From Comamonadaceae bacterium (GTDB taxonomy: Bacteria > Pseudomonadota > Gammaproteobacteria > Burkholderiales > Burkholderiaceae_C): 64,000 bases of DNA. Where the stretch lies: contig JAIXUC010000002.1 of assembly GCA_027483665.1 (NCBI GenBank), positions 86,174-150,173 on the forward strand, read 5' to 3'. This document shows, one piece after another, positions 8,230 to 17,506 of the stretch (within the stretch, counting starts at the first letter, position 1; every line of letters starts with the position of its first letter). The notes under the pieces are model-generated. The model saw nothing but the letters and a program-made list of their open reading frames with translations, was not told where the DNA came from and made no database searches. The position numbers and the translations under genes were made by a program.

Positions 8230-10038
8230 TCAGCCGCCGAGCCAGGCGGCCAGCCGCTTGGCATCTGAAGTGACCAGTCTCCACGTGGTCACGCCCTGCG
8301 GCATGACCAAGGGCAACTCCAGCAGACGTCGGTCCCTCGATACCAAGGCGGTCAGCTTGCGTGCGCTGCCCGCGTAGAGCAAGAGGTCATCGAGCTTGTT
8401 CAAGCGCCAGCCGCCCGCTTGCGCCTTGTCGCTGGGCAAGCGCACGCCCAGCCATTCGTCACCCGGCGCCATGCCCGCCTTCTCTGCCGCGCCGCCGCGC
8501 AGCACGGTCTTGACAACCAATCCCTGTGCTTCGCTGACCCTCAGCCCCAAGCGCTGGGCCAGTTGTGCCGGATCGTCGTGAGTGGCCACGCCGTGGGCCT
8601 GCAAAAGTTCTCGCAGGGGCAACTCGGCCGTGCTGTGAACCCAGGCTTTGATTTCTTTGGCGTAAGAGCGTTGCCCCAAGGTCTGCAGCACGTCCGCCAA
8701 GTCCTGCTCGGTCATGGGGCCGCCCTGCGTGCGCGTCCAAAGTGCACGCATCACGGCGTCCAGCGTGGTGCGGCCTTCACGGCGCAGCGTCAGGTCCAGG
8801 CACAAGGCCACCAGCGCGCCTTTGCTGTAGTAACTGACCGTGGCGTTGGGCGTGTTCTCGTCTGGGCGGTAGTACTTGATCCATGCATCGAAGCTGGCTT
8901 TTGCCACCGACTGCACCAGCCGCCCCGGCGTTTGCAGCACTTGGTTGATGCCTTTGCCCAAAAGCTTGAGGTAGTGCGCCTCGTCAATCAGCCCGGCGCG
9001 GTGCAGCAGGAGGTCGTCGTAGTAGCTGGTGAAGCCCTCGAAAAACCACAACAGCTCGGTGTAGTTTTCTTGGTCGTAGCGGTAGGGGGCGAACTCTGCT
9101 GGCCGCAAGCGCTTGACGTTCCAAGTGTGGAAATACTCGTGGCTGATGAGGCCCAGCAGGGTGGTGTAGCCCTCGCCAGGGTTGCGGGTGGGCGTATCGG
9201 CTCGGGGTAGGTCGCGCCGGGTGCAGATGAGGGCCGTGGAGTTGCGGTGTTCTAGGCCACCATAGCCATCGTCCACCGCATGCAACAGGAATGTGTAGCC
9301 TTCAAAAGGCAAAGCCCGTCGCATGGCGCGCACAGGCAGATCACCGTGCCAAAAGCGCATTTCAGCTTCGCAGATGGCCTGTGTGTCTTGCACCAGCCGC
9401 TGCCCGTCGAAAGCGGCTGGTGCGCCCGACACCACGAAGCGGTGCGGCACACCCAGCACTTCAAACGTCGCCTCCCAGAAGTCACCCATCTCCACCGGTG
9501 CATCGGCCAGCTCGTCGTAGTTCGCGGCCACGTACTGCCCGAAGCCTCGCGCATCTGCTTTGATGGCCTGCAAGCCGGTGGCCAGCTTCCAGCGCTGGGT
9601 GCAGGCCTGCGCTGGCTTGGGAATGTGCAGGGTGTGCGCGCGCTCCGTTTGACCCTGCACGCGCAGGCACAAACTGGTGGCGTTGAAAAAGGCACGTTCG
9701 GCGTCCAGCCAAGCGGTGCGAACCGAGGCGTCCCGGGCCGCTACATCAACCGACACCTCGACCGCAGCGCCCGGGGTCGTCTGCACAGACCAGGTGGATT
9801 TATCGATCTGCTGCACGCTCAGCGCCTTGCGCCCCTGACGCGCCTTCATTTCTTGCAGGTTCCGGGAAAACTCGCGCACCAAATAGCTGCCCGGAATCCA
9901 GACCGGCAGCGACAGCAGTGTTCGGTCGCTGTCTGCAACAAAGCTCAAAACCACTCGAAAAAGGTGCGCGTGGAGGTCGTGCAACTCCACGCGGTACTGC
10001 ACGGGCGCTGCTGAATGGGGGGTGTTCTGGGGGTTCAT
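8230..10038 (-). CDS. M61 family glycyl aminopeptidase with PDZ domain
   Basis: 602 aa from ATG 10038. A longer open frame upstream is antisense-like and is not used. The zinc-protease motif HEYFH (His300, Glu301, His304) with a downstream EGFTSYYDDL segment places it in peptidase family M61. Residues ~500-570 (GLRVSEAQGLVVKTVLRGGAAEKAGMAPGDEW... region) form a PDZ domain. No N-terminal signal peptide is obvious, so a cytoplasmic location is likely. M61 enzymes remove N-terminal Gly or Ala. The physiological target here is unknown. It lies 35 bp downstream of the DUF3429 gene on the same strand. Confidence 0.92.
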   Translation of the reverse strand: MNPQNTPHSAAPVQYRVELHDLHAHLFRVVLSFVADSDRTLLSLPVWIPGSYLVREFSRNLQEMKARQGRKALSVQQIDKSTWSVQTTPGAAVEVSVDVAARDASVRTAWLDAERAFFNATSLCLRVQGQTERAHTLHIPKPAQACTQRWKLATGLQAIKADARGFGQYVAANYDELADAPVEMGDFWEATFEVLGVPHRFVVSGAPAAFDGQRLVQDTQAICEAEMRFWHGDLPVRAMRRALPFEGYTFLLHAVDDGYGGLEHRNSTALICTRRDLPRADTPTRNPGEGYTTLLGLISHEYFHTWNVKRLRPAEFAPYRYDQENYTELLWFFEGFTSYYDDLLLHRAGLIDEAHYLKLLGKGINQVLQTPGRLVQSVAKASFDAWIKYYRPDENTPNATVSYYSKGALVALCLDLTLRREGRTTLDAVMRALWTRTQGGPMTEQDLADVLQTLGQRSYAKEIKAWVHSTAELPLRELLQAHGVATHDDPAQLAQRLGLRVSEAQGLVVKTVLRGGAAEKAGMAPGDEWLGVRLPSDKAQAGGWRLNKLDDLLLYAGSARKLTALVSRDRRLLELPLVMPQGVTTWRLVTSDAKRLAAWLGG

Positions 10039-10073
10039 GGTGATGGTGGAAACGTAGGCAGTGGGGCGGCACC

Positions 10074-10523
10074 TTACAAGGCAGCCGCGCCAAGCAAACA
10101 ACTCAGGATAGCCACTGCCGACAACTGCCCGCGCAGGCTCAGCCACAGCCCCAGGCCACGCATGGGCCAGACCCAGGCATCCACCATGAAACACAACATC
10201 AAGGTGCCAGCGCACCATGGCAGCGCAGCCACCGGGGGCATGAGCAGCGCGGGCCAGGCCAGCAGCGAGGGCACCACGCCCCACACCAACAGCGGCTTGG
10301 CGTCTGCGGCGCTCAAACCCTGCCCCAAAGCCAACCCCCAATGAATGCCGCCCAAGAAAGACGCAATGAGCGCGGCGTAGGCCACCAGCGCCATCGCCAA
10401 GCGGGCTTGTTGCTCTGGCGCTGTGAACCACAAGGCCGCAGCCAAGGCCACGTAGGGCAGCAGGCCTGCGTAGCCCAGAGCCTTGACCAGCGCACTCGGT
10501 CCCGCCAGATGGATCGGCTTCAT
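10074..10523 (-). CDS. DUF3429 family membrane protein
   Basis: 149 aa with about five hydrophobic helices. A conserved motif SFLGGIHWGLAL occurs near residue 55, and the region PSLLAWPALLMPP lies in the next helix. This pattern fits the DUF3429 family of small inner-membrane proteins, whose function is unknown. It sits in a minus-strand run with dsbC upstream (30-bp gap) and the M61 peptidase downstream, but the context does not point to a role. Confidence 0.8.
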   Translation of the reverse strand: MKPIHLAGPSALVKALGYAGLLPYVALAAALWFTAPEQQARLAMALVAYAALIASFLGGIHWGLALGQGLSAADAKPLLVWGVVPSLLAWPALLMPPVAALPWCAGTLMLCFMVDAWVWPMRGLGLWLSLRGQLSAVAILSCLLGAAAL

Positions 10524-10553
10524 CGCTCAGGGTGGCGCTGGCAGTGCGCGCAC

Positions 10554-11327
10554 TCAGTTCTTGGCTGTTGCCATCAGGCTTTCGATCTGCTGCGCTGGCA
10601 CTGCACCGGGCACGCGCTGGCCGCTCTCGAAAATGGTGGTGGGTGTACCGGTGATGCGGTAGCGCTTGCCGAACTCGACGTTGCGCGTCAGCGCTGCGGT
10701 GTCGCAGTTGGCAGCGGCCGGTGCTTGGTTACGCAACATCCAGTCGTTCCAGGCTTTGGCGCGATCTTTGGCGCACCAAATGTTGCGCGATTTATCGACC
10801 GAGTCTTGTCCCAAGATGGGGTAGAGAAAGAGGTAGACAGTGACGTTGTTGACGTTGAGCATGTCGCGTTCGAAGCGTTTGCAAAAGCCGCAGTTCGGGT
10901 CTTCAAAAACCGCAATGCGACGCTTGCCGTCGCCACGCACCAGCGTGAAGGCGTCTTTCAGGGGCAGGTCTTCAAACTTCACGGCGTTGAGCTTCTCCAC
11001 CTTTTCTTCCGTGAGGTTGCGTCGGCGCTGGGTATCGATCAACGAGCCTTCGATCAGAAAGTTGCCTTCGACGTCGGTGTAGAAGATGTCACTGCCGTTG
11101 ACGCGCACTTCCCACAACCCCGGCATCGGCGACCGGCTGATTTCTTCGATGGCCGGAAAGTTGGGCAAACGCTCGGTCAGCGCCTTGCGAATCGCGGCTT
11201 CTTGCGCTGTGGCTGAAAAGCCGGTGAAGGCCAATACGAGCGCCACGAAGCCTGCACGCCAGCCGAGCGCTGTTGGCATGCGCAGGCTGCAAGCGCGGGT
11301 TGCATCGGAGGGGGTGTTCAAGGTCAT
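10554..11327 (-). CDS. dsbC: Thiol:disulfide interchange protein DsbC
   Basis: 257 aa from ATG 11327. An internal ATG at 11279 would give 241 aa and is an equally reasonable start, because the signal peptide (GWRAGFVALVLAFTGFSATAQ) follows it directly. A GAGAAAG stretch upstream weakly favours the longer form. The N-terminal dimerisation domain is followed by a thioredoxin-fold domain with the active site CGFC (PNCGFCKRF). The cis-Pro loop is present in TGTPTTIF, and a structural disulfide is likely from the Cys in IWCAKD and NCDTA. It isomerises wrong disulfides in the periplasm. No DsbD gene is nearby. Confidence 0.9.
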   Translation of the reverse strand: MTLNTPSDATRACSLRMPTALGWRAGFVALVLAFTGFSATAQEAAIRKALTERLPNFPAIEEISRSPMPGLWEVRVNGSDIFYTDVEGNFLIEGSLIDTQRRRNLTEEKVEKLNAVKFEDLPLKDAFTLVRGDGKRRIAVFEDPNCGFCKRFERDMLNVNNVTVYLFLYPILGQDSVDKSRNIWCAKDRAKAWNDWMLRNQAPAAANCDTAALTRNVEFGKRYRITGTPTTIFESGQRVPGAVPAQQIESLMATAKN

Positions 11328-11352
11328 GGGGGCTTTCTCGATGGTGGGCCTG

Positions 11353-12582
11353 TTAGCCAGGATGCGTGGTGGAGGCCCGGTCTTCAGTTGAAGTTCCTGG
11401 CGCCTGGTTAGAAGAGCCAGCCGCGCTGGCCGTGCCCATGGCCTGCCGCGCAGCCCAACGCTTGAGGCCTGCGGTCTGGTCGGCGCGCTGCATGCCCCAG
11501 TTGCGCAACCGCCCCAGCAGCGGTGCCGGGTGCGCAAACAAGCGCTGCAAGCCGTCCACCCCCAGAGCCAAAGGCAGCAAGTGCGCTTTGCGTTCGCGTT
11601 CATAGGCCCTCAGCAGCCGCATGTCGCCAACGCTGCGCCAGTAGTCACGTCCGCACAGGACACGCGAGAGACACTGTGCGTCGGCCAGACCCCAATTCAG
11701 GCCCTGACCCGCCAGAGGGTGCACGCTGTGCGCCGCGTCACCAGCCAGCACCCAGGCCTGCCCGGCCTCAGTGCCGCACCAGTGATCCGCTTGGGCCTGC
11801 TGCAAGGGCCAAGCGCTGCGCTCCGACTGCAGGGACAGGTTGCCCAAGGGCATTCCCAGGTCAGCATCCGATGGCCCGGTCGGGGCTGTCTGGTGGGTGG
11901 TGCGACGCAGATCCGTCAGAAATTCCTCAGGCGTGGCCTGCATGCGCGGCGCAGCCTGATCGCTCGCCATGGACCACACCAAGGCATAAGACTGCCCGTG
12001 TTCACCACCCGTGGGCAGCAGGGCCACGATCTCGCCTTGGTGGAACCACTGGCGAGCGATGCCTCGGTGAGGCTGGTCGCTGTCCAGCCGTGCTGCCACG
12101 CCGTGTTGAAGGTAAGGCTGTGCATCAAAAACCACGCCCAGCGATTGCCTTGTTTGGCTGATACGGCCTTCGGTGATGACATGCACGCCTGCCTTGACCG
12201 GCTCGGCCACGCGCGTGATGAACGATGAAAACCCCACCGCCTGTTTCAGGCGCTCGAGCAGTGCCTGCGCATCGACGATCCAGGCCAGCGCTTCTGCACC
12301 CAGACTGGTGGCATCAAAACCGATGGAGCCGCCCGCGTCGCCGCGCACATCCATGCGCTGCACCGGGGTGGCCAAGTCCGCTGGCGGCCAAGCGCGCAGA
12401 CTTTGCAGCAAGGCGCGAGACTGTTGGTTGAGGGCGTACGCGCGAACGTCGGGCGCTGTCGCCGTGCGGGTGAGGTCTGCGTCCACCAGCGCCACCCGCA
12501 AGCGCTCTTGCGCCAGCAACAGTGCCACAGCGTGACCCACCACACCGGCACCGCGAACGCAGACGTCAAAGGCCAAAATCAT
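11353..12582 (-). CDS. UbiH/UbiI/UbiF-type FAD-dependent monooxygenase
   Basis: 409 aa from ATG 12582. The N-terminal dinucleotide-binding motif reads GAGVVGHAVALLLAQ, the DG-type middle region is weak, and the second FAD motif is VLAGDAAHSVHPLAGQGLN. This is the layout of ubiquinone-biosynthesis hydroxylases. The proteins are hard to tell apart by eye, so I do not assign UbiH versus UbiF or UbiM. The C-terminal 25 residues are low complexity (Ala/Ser/Thr rich). It is upstream of dsbC on the same strand (25-bp gap) and divergent from the MOSC gene across 52 bp. Confidence 0.85.
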   Translation of the reverse strand: MILAFDVCVRGAGVVGHAVALLLAQERLRVALVDADLTRTATAPDVRAYALNQQSRALLQSLRAWPPADLATPVQRMDVRGDAGGSIGFDATSLGAEALAWIVDAQALLERLKQAVGFSSFITRVAEPVKAGVHVITEGRISQTRQSLGVVFDAQPYLQHGVAARLDSDQPHRGIARQWFHQGEIVALLPTGGEHGQSYALVWSMASDQAAPRMQATPEEFLTDLRRTTHQTAPTGPSDADLGMPLGNLSLQSERSAWPLQQAQADHWCGTEAGQAWVLAGDAAHSVHPLAGQGLNWGLADAQCLSRVLCGRDYWRSVGDMRLLRAYERERKAHLLPLALGVDGLQRLFAHPAPLLGRLRNWGMQRADQTAGLKRWAARQAMGTASAAGSSNQAPGTSTEDRASTTHPG

Positions 12583-12589
12583 GCGGAAG

Positions 12590-12595
12590 ATTGTA
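12590..12595 (-). promoter_or_regulatory. Candidate -10 box close to the monooxygenase start
   Basis: TACAAT on the minus strand ends 7 nt upstream of the ATG at 12582. If used, transcription would begin at or next to the start codon, giving a leaderless mRNA. No matching -35 hexamer is convincing. Confidence 0.35.
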
Positions 12596-12634
12596 GGAGC
12601 CGGGCACAATTTGAAGCCCCTACAGGACTATTCC

Positions 12635-13510
12635 ATGGATGTATCTGCCCGAATCGCCCAACTCGCCGTCTATCCCGTGAAATCCTGCGCTGGCGTGGCT
12701 TTGTCCTCGGCCCGCCTGGAAGACACCGGCCTCGACTGGGACCGCACCTGGATGGTGGTGGACCAGCATGGCGAGTTCGTCAGCCAGCGCGAGCTGCCCC
12801 GCATGGCTCTGGTCAGCGTAACCCTGCGCGGCAGCGAAGCGGTGCTGCGCGCACCGGGCATGCTGGCCCTGCACCTGCACGGAGAGCGGGTCGAGGCCCG
12901 CGCCCGCGTGCGTGTGTGGGATGACGAGATAGACGCCTGGGACATGGGCGACTTGGCCGCCCAATGGTTCAACGACTTCCTGCAACCTGCAGCGCACGGA
13001 CAGCCCAGCCTAGGGGCCTTGCGCTTGGTGCGTTTTGACCCCGACGTGCAGCGCCTGTCGTCCAAGCAGTGGACTGGCGATGTGGACGCCCCCAACCAGT
13101 TCGGCGATGGCTTTCCTGTGTTGGTGACCAGCACCGCCTCGTTGGCTGACCTCAACGCCCGCCTCGCCGCAGCAGGCCACGCCCCGGTCGAGATGGCGCG
13201 CTTTCGGCCCAACGTGGTCATCGACGGCGTGGACGCCTTCGACGAAGACCGGCTGGACGTGCTGCACATCGCCACCCCGCAGGGCGAGGTGCGTTTGAAG
13301 CTGGTGAAACCCTGCCCACGCTGCCCCATCCCCAATGTGGACCCGGCGACCGGCCGCTCCAGCCCCGAGGTCGGCGACATGCTGCAAAGCTACCGGCAAA
13401 GCGCCATCGTGCCGGGTTTCACCTTCGGCATGAACGCCATCATCTTGTCGGGCCAGGGCTGCGAGCTGGCCGTGGGCCAAGCCATGTCTGCGCAGTGGCG
13501 CTTCGACTGA
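12635..13510 (+). CDS. MOSC domain protein with N-terminal beta-barrel domain (mARC-like)
   Basis: 291 aa from ATG 12635. The N terminus matches the MOSC N-terminal domain ([12 protein letters not shown], then [12 protein letters not shown]). The C-terminal MOSC domain carries [10 protein letters not shown] and the cofactor-ligand cysteine region [16 protein letters not shown]. Proteins of this type bind molybdenum cofactor and resemble the mitochondrial amidoxime-reducing component and YcbX. YcbX detoxifies N-hydroxylated bases. Here no fused 2Fe-2S ferredoxin domain is present at the C terminus, so an external electron donor would be needed. The gene is divergent from the monooxygenase and precedes ychF by 68 bp. 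Confidence 0.88.
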   Translation: MDVSARIAQLAVYPVKSCAGVALSSARLEDTGLDWDRTWMVVDQHGEFVSQRELPRMALVSVTLRGSEAVLRAPGMLALHLHGERVEARARVRVWDDEIDAWDMGDLAAQWFNDFLQPAAHGQPSLGALRLVRFDPDVQRLSSKQWTGDVDAPNQFGDGFPVLVTSTASLADLNARLAAAGHAPVEMARFRPNVVIDGVDAFDEDRLDVLHIATPQGEVRLKLVKPCPRCPIPNVDPATGRSSPEVGDMLQSYRQSAIVPGFTFGMNAIILSGQGCELAVGQAMSAQWRFD

Positions 13511-13578
13511 AGGCTAGAGGACATACCCCCCGCATACACTGCCAGCCCTCCCAAAAGCCCTCAGCCAGAGACACCCCC

Positions 13579-14673
13579 ATGAGTTTGAAATGCGGCATCG
13601 TCGGCCTGCCCAACGTCGGCAAGTCCACCCTCTTCAACGCCCTCACGAAAGCCGGCATCGCCGCAGAAAACTATCCGTTCTGCACGATCGAGCCCAACGT
13701 GGGCATCGTGGAGTTGCCCGATCCGCGCTTGGGTGCCTTGGCTGCCATCGTCAAGCCCGAGCGCGTGGTGCCCGCCATCGTCGAGTTCGTGGACATCGCC
13801 GGTCTGGTGGCTGGCGCCAGCAAGGGCGAAGGCCTGGGCAACCAGTTCTTGGCGCACATCCGCGAGACCGACGCCATCGTCAATGTCGTGCGCTGCTTCG
13901 ACGACGCCAACGTCATCCACGTGGCAGGCCGGGTGGACCCGGTGAGCGACATCGAAGTCATTCAAACCGAGTTGTGTTTGGCCGACCTCAGCACGGTGGA
14001 CAAGGGCTTGCAGCGCTACACCAAAGCCGCCAAATCGGGCAACGATAAAGAGGCAGCCAAATTGGTCGCGGTGTTGACCCGCGTGCAAGCGGCTTTGAAC
14101 GAAGGCAAGCCAGCGCGCTCGCTGAAACTCTCAGACGACGAGGCCGCTTTGCTCAAACCCCTGTGCCTCATCACGGCCAAGCCCGCGATGTTCGTGGGCA
14201 ACGTGGATGAAAGCGGTTTCGAGAACAACCCCTACCTCGACCGCCTGCGCGCCTACGCCAGCGAACAAGGCGCGCCCGTGGTGGCCATCTGCGCCAAGAT
14301 CGAAGCAGAAATGGCCGAGATGAGCGACGAGGACCGCCAGATGTTCCTCGCAGAAATCGGCCAGGAAGAGCCCGGCCTGAACCGCCTCATCCGCGCCGCC
14401 TTCAAGCTGCTGGGCCTGCAAACCTACTTCACCGCAGGCGAAAAAGAAGTGCGCGCCTGGACCATCCACATCGGCGACACCGCGCCCAAAGCAGCAGGCG
14501 TCATCCACACCGACTTCGAACGCGGCTTCATCCGCGCTCAGACCATCGCCTTCGACGACTACATCGCCCTCAAAGGCGAACAAGGCGCCAAAGACGCCGG
14601 CAAGATGCGCAGCGAGGGCAAGGAATACGTGGTGAAGGATGGGGACGTGTTGAATTTCTTGTTCAATGTTTGA
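13579..14673 (+). CDS. ychF: Redox-regulated ribosome-binding ATPase YchF
   Basis: 364 aa, the usual family length, starting at ATG 13579 ([17 protein letters not shown]). OBG-family GTPase motifs are present: G1 [10 protein letters not shown]3 [16 protein letters not shown]. The specificity loop lacks a canonical NKxD, as expected for YchF, which prefers ATP. A coiled-coil insertion (~130-200) precedes a C-terminal TGS domain ending [17 protein letters not shown]. YchF binds 70S ribosomes and is linked to oxidative-stress regulation. It stands alone, followed by a lower-GC segment. Confidence 0.97.
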   Translation: MSLKCGIVGLPNVGKSTLFNALTKAGIAAENYPFCTIEPNVGIVELPDPRLGALAAIVKPERVVPAIVEFVDIAGLVAGASKGEGLGNQFLAHIRETDAIVNVVRCFDDANVIHVAGRVDPVSDIEVIQTELCLADLSTVDKGLQRYTKAAKSGNDKEAAKLVAVLTRVQAALNEGKPARSLKLSDDEAALLKPLCLITAKPAMFVGNVDESGFENNPYLDRLRAYASEQGAPVVAICAKIEAEMAEMSDEDRQMFLAEIGQEEPGLNRLIRAAFKLLGLQTYFTAGEKEVRAWTIHIGDTAPKAAGVIHTDFERGFIRAQTIAFDDYIALKGEQGAKDAGKMRSEGKEYVVKDGDVLNFLFNV

Positions 14674-14767
14674 TGACCTTCATTTGAGCCCGTTAGACAG
14701 TTGGGTGGTCTCCGCGCAAGGCTGAAGCTCTTCACTTCGAACTCCGCACAGTCAGAGGCTCATCTAA

Positions 14768-15595
14768 TTGGCAGCAGTCCTTGGAATTGACGCAGCGTGG
14801 ACACCTTCAGAGCCGAGCGGCGTCGCGCTTATTCAAGGCACAGGCCATTCTTGGCGCTGCGTCGCCGTTGCGCCCAGTTACAGCAGCTTTGTGGGCCTTG
14901 CAAACGGGCAAACTGTTGATTGGTCAAGACGCGCCAGTGGTTCGGAGGCAAATGCTGCTGTCCTGTTGGAGGCTGCGCGTAGGCTCCTTGGGGAGCCGGT
15001 CTCCTTGGTCACGGTTGACATGCCTGTGTCAACAGTGCCCTTCGACACGCGGCGCGCGGCGGACCAAGCTGTGTCCAAAAAATTTTGGGCGAACTGGTGT
15101 TCGGCGCATTCCCCCGGGCCTGTCCGCCCAGGCCCGCTTGGCTTCAATTTAAGCCGTCAGTTTGAAGCTCTTGGCTTGCCCGTTGCTACCTCGAGTACCC
15201 GCCCCGGTACCCCCTTTTGCCTTGTTGAGGTCTATCCGCATCCCGCGCTGTTGACTCTTCTAAACCGGGACCGCAGGGTGCCTTACAAAATCAGTAAGGC
15301 GGCCAAGTACTGGAAAGGTGTTGCAGTACGAGAGCGCATAGGGCTGCTTGCAGCAGAGTTTGCAAACATCCGCAATGCCCTTGATGAACACATTCAAGGA
15401 ATTCCAGATTTCGAGCAACCCATCAATGAGGCAACAACACTGGCTGCACTCAAACCTATTGAGGATGTGCTGGACGCCTTGATCTGTTGCTGGGTGGGGG
15501 CAGAGTACCTATCAGCTAATGCGTACCCACTGGGGGATCAAACCGCTGCGATTTGGTGTCCGGGTTCCCCGATTCGCGAATTACCTGCCCCATAG
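14768..15595 (+). CDS. DUF429 domain protein
   Basis: 275 aa from a TTG start, the only start that keeps the N-terminal strand AAVLGIDAAWTPSEPSGVALIQ. No strong ribosome site is visible. Family-typical acidic motifs occur: GIDAAW near residue 6, VTVDMPVS near 83, VEVYPHPALL near 155, and a C-terminal DVLDALICCWVGAEYL with Asp. The pattern resembles an RNase H-like fold of unknown activity. Base composition is visibly lower in GC than ychF, suggesting acquisition with the following gene. A second, diverged DUF429 gene occurs at 53.7 kb. Confidence 0.7.
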   Translation: MAAVLGIDAAWTPSEPSGVALIQGTGHSWRCVAVAPSYSSFVGLANGQTVDWSRRASGSEANAAVLLEAARRLLGEPVSLVTVDMPVSTVPFDTRRAADQAVSKKFWANWCSAHSPGPVRPGPLGFNLSRQFEALGLPVATSSTRPGTPFCLVEVYPHPALLTLLNRDRRVPYKISKAAKYWKGVAVRERIGLLAAEFANIRNALDEHIQGIPDFEQPINEATTLAALKPIEDVLDALICCWVGAEYLSANAYPLGDQTAAIWCPGSPIRELPAP

Positions 15596-15646
15596 CGGAA
15601 GTTCGACGGTGGTAATAACCAGTAGCGGCCCAGGCTGTACTCCCTG

Positions 15647-16789
15647 ATGCCCTTCTACAAATTGCTGGACCAAGTGGTGAATTCAACTTGGTATCACGCT
15701 GCACTAGTACGACTAACGATCTTGGGCCTCAGTGCCTGTCTGGTTCTGGCTGCACCTTGGTTTTCAGTCTTGATTGAGTCAGTGGTGACCCAGCCGAATA
15801 GTCTGGTGGCTCAGCTTGTCTGGCTTTTGGACCTAGCCGCCAACTGGCAATCGCTCGCTTCCCTGACCGCAGCTATTGCAGGAGTGTTGTGGTTTTTCCG
15901 TTGCCTCTGTGCGCCTCGCCGAGTGGGTTTTTGGCACTGGGTGCCGTTGGTCTTCCTGCCGTTGGCAATTCTTCCGCTGTTTGGCCTTGGGGCTGCAGTG
16001 CCCGGCCCACCAGTAGCAGATGCGCCACGGGAAGCTATCGATTCAACTGCTGGTTTAGCTTCTGACACTACCGCCGCCAAGCTGCGCGTTGCCCACATCA
16101 ATCTTCACTTCACCAACACCGACCCAACGGCTTTGGAGCGCTGGCTTGTGGATATGCCGGTTGACGTTCTCGTGATTCACGAGTTGTCGCCGGACGTGCA
16201 ACTGAACGCGAAGGTGTTTGCGCACCTTCCTCACCGCGCGCTTTATCCCAGTGACAACCCCTTCGGCGTTGGAGTTTTATCCCGCTTCCCCATCCGCTTG
16301 GCAAACGAACAAGTGGGGTTGAGCGGAGCGGCCAAATCAGCGAACGCGCCCGCTTTTCGTCCTCAAAGGTTGGCCGGTTCTTCGCTCCGAATTGAAGTGA
16401 CGAGCCCCACAGGAAACTTTCGGATCAGCGCAGTTCACCCCATCCCGCCGCTCTCGCCCGAATTGCGCGCCTCTCGCGATGAGTTGTTGTTCATGGAAGC
16501 AGATTGGCTGGCGGGGGGATGGGCGATAGGCGTTCCAGGCCTGCTCGTCGGGGACTTCAACGCCACCGTTTGGACCACTGCCTTTCGAAGACTCGCCCCG
16601 CTTGGGCTCAGACGTGTTTGTGGACTTGCGGCAACCTGGCCTGCTGTGACGTCTCAATCTATTGGATTGGGGATAGGTATTGACCATATCTTGGCAACTG
16701 ATGGCTGGTTGCTGAACGACTGTGGAACCGGGCCAAAGGTGGGCTCTGACCACTTGCCCATCTGGGCTTCGCTGCGGCGCAAGCCCTGA
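15647..16789 (+). CDS. Membrane-anchored endonuclease/exonuclease/phosphatase family protein
   Basis: 380 aa. Three hydrophobic segments occupy roughly residues 20-45, 55-85 and 100-125, followed by an EEP-fold domain (LRVAHINLHFTN, VLVIHELSPDV, GVGVLSRFPI, LLVGDFNATVW, GIDHILATDGW, SDHLPIW). The catalytic set is nearly complete, but the metal-binding Glu usually seen as QE in this family is HE here (VIHELS). The topology suggests an extracytoplasmic catalytic domain. Substrate is unknown, with nucleic acid, phospholipid and inositol phosphate all possible. GC content is lower than in the flanking housekeeping genes. Confidence 0.8.
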   Translation: MPFYKLLDQVVNSTWYHAALVRLTILGLSACLVLAAPWFSVLIESVVTQPNSLVAQLVWLLDLAANWQSLASLTAAIAGVLWFFRCLCAPRRVGFWHWVPLVFLPLAILPLFGLGAAVPGPPVADAPREAIDSTAGLASDTTAAKLRVAHINLHFTNTDPTALERWLVDMPVDVLVIHELSPDVQLNAKVFAHLPHRALYPSDNPFGVGVLSRFPIRLANEQVGLSGAAKSANAPAFRPQRLAGSSLRIEVTSPTGNFRISAVHPIPPLSPELRASRDELLFMEADWLAGGWAIGVPGLLVGDFNATVWTTAFRRLAPLGLRRVCGLAATWPAVTSQSIGLGIGIDHILATDGWLLNDCGTGPKVGSDHLPIWASLRRKP

Positions 16790-16797
16790 GGCAAGGA

Positions 16798-17283
16798 CTA
16801 CCCACCCCACCCCAACCTCGGCCAAACCCAAACCAAGGCAGCGGTCATCGTCACGTACCGCAGGAATTTGCCCACCGCCATGTAGGCCATGCAGGGCCAC
16901 AGGGGCAGGCGCAGCCAGCCGGCCACGGCGCACAGGGGGTCACCGATGATGGGCAGCCAGCTCAGCAGGCAGGCTCTGGGTCCCAGGCGGGACAGCCATT
17001 GCAGGGCGCGTTGTTCGGTGGGTCGGCCCATGCGCCGCTCGACGATGCCGCGTGCGCCTCGGCCCATCCACCAGCTCACGCCGCCGCCCAGGGTGTTGCC
17101 CGCTGTGGCGACCAGCACCGCAGGCCAGAACAACGCGGGGTTGATGGAGACCAGGCCGAACACCGCAGGCTCGGAACCCATGGGCAGCAAGGTGGCAGAG
17201 AGGAAGGCGACCACAAAGACCGTGCTCAAGCCCACTTGCGGCAGGGCCAGCCAGTGCAACAGATCAGCAAACCAAGCGTCCAT
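16798..17283 (-). CDS. VTT-domain (DedA/YqaA family) membrane protein
   Basis: 161 aa from ATG 17283, with another in-frame ATG at 17295. Four to five hydrophobic helices are visible. The family signature GNTLGGGVSWWMGR near residue 65 and the later PIIGDPLCAVAGWLRLP segment match YqaA-type VTT proteins. The family is linked to membrane-potential and lipid-transport roles, but YqaA itself has no assigned reaction. It converges with the EEP gene (8-bp gap). Confidence 0.85.
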   Translation of the reverse strand: MDAWFADLLHWLALPQVGLSTVFVVAFLSATLLPMGSEPAVFGLVSINPALFWPAVLVATAGNTLGGGVSWWMGRGARGIVERRMGRPTEQRALQWLSRLGPRACLLSWLPIIGDPLCAVAGWLRLPLWPCMAYMAVGKFLRYVTMTAALVWVWPRLGWGG

Positions 17284-17390
17284 GTGAATCAGCATAGCCC
17301 GCTGCACGCAGCAGCGTTTGGTGTGAACAACGGCACAAGTCAGCGGTCGACAGGATGCGCAAATGATGAAGACGCACGCTGGCTCGTGGC

Positions 17391-17396
17391 TAGAAT
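17391..17396 (+). promoter_or_regulatory. Candidate -10 box for the dusB-fis-purH operon
   Basis: TAGAAT lies 110 bp upstream of the dusB start in the gap to the divergent VTT gene. A weak TGAAGA occurs 18 bp upstream. The prediction is by motif only. Confidence 0.3.
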
Positions 17397-17506
17397 CGTG
17401 CCTCATTTTTCAGCACGTTAACGCTTGGGCCCTTGCACCGGCAATTGAGCCCTTCGCCACTTCCGCGCTGATTCCACACGACCACCCGGCCGCTCGCCTT
17501 TCACCC

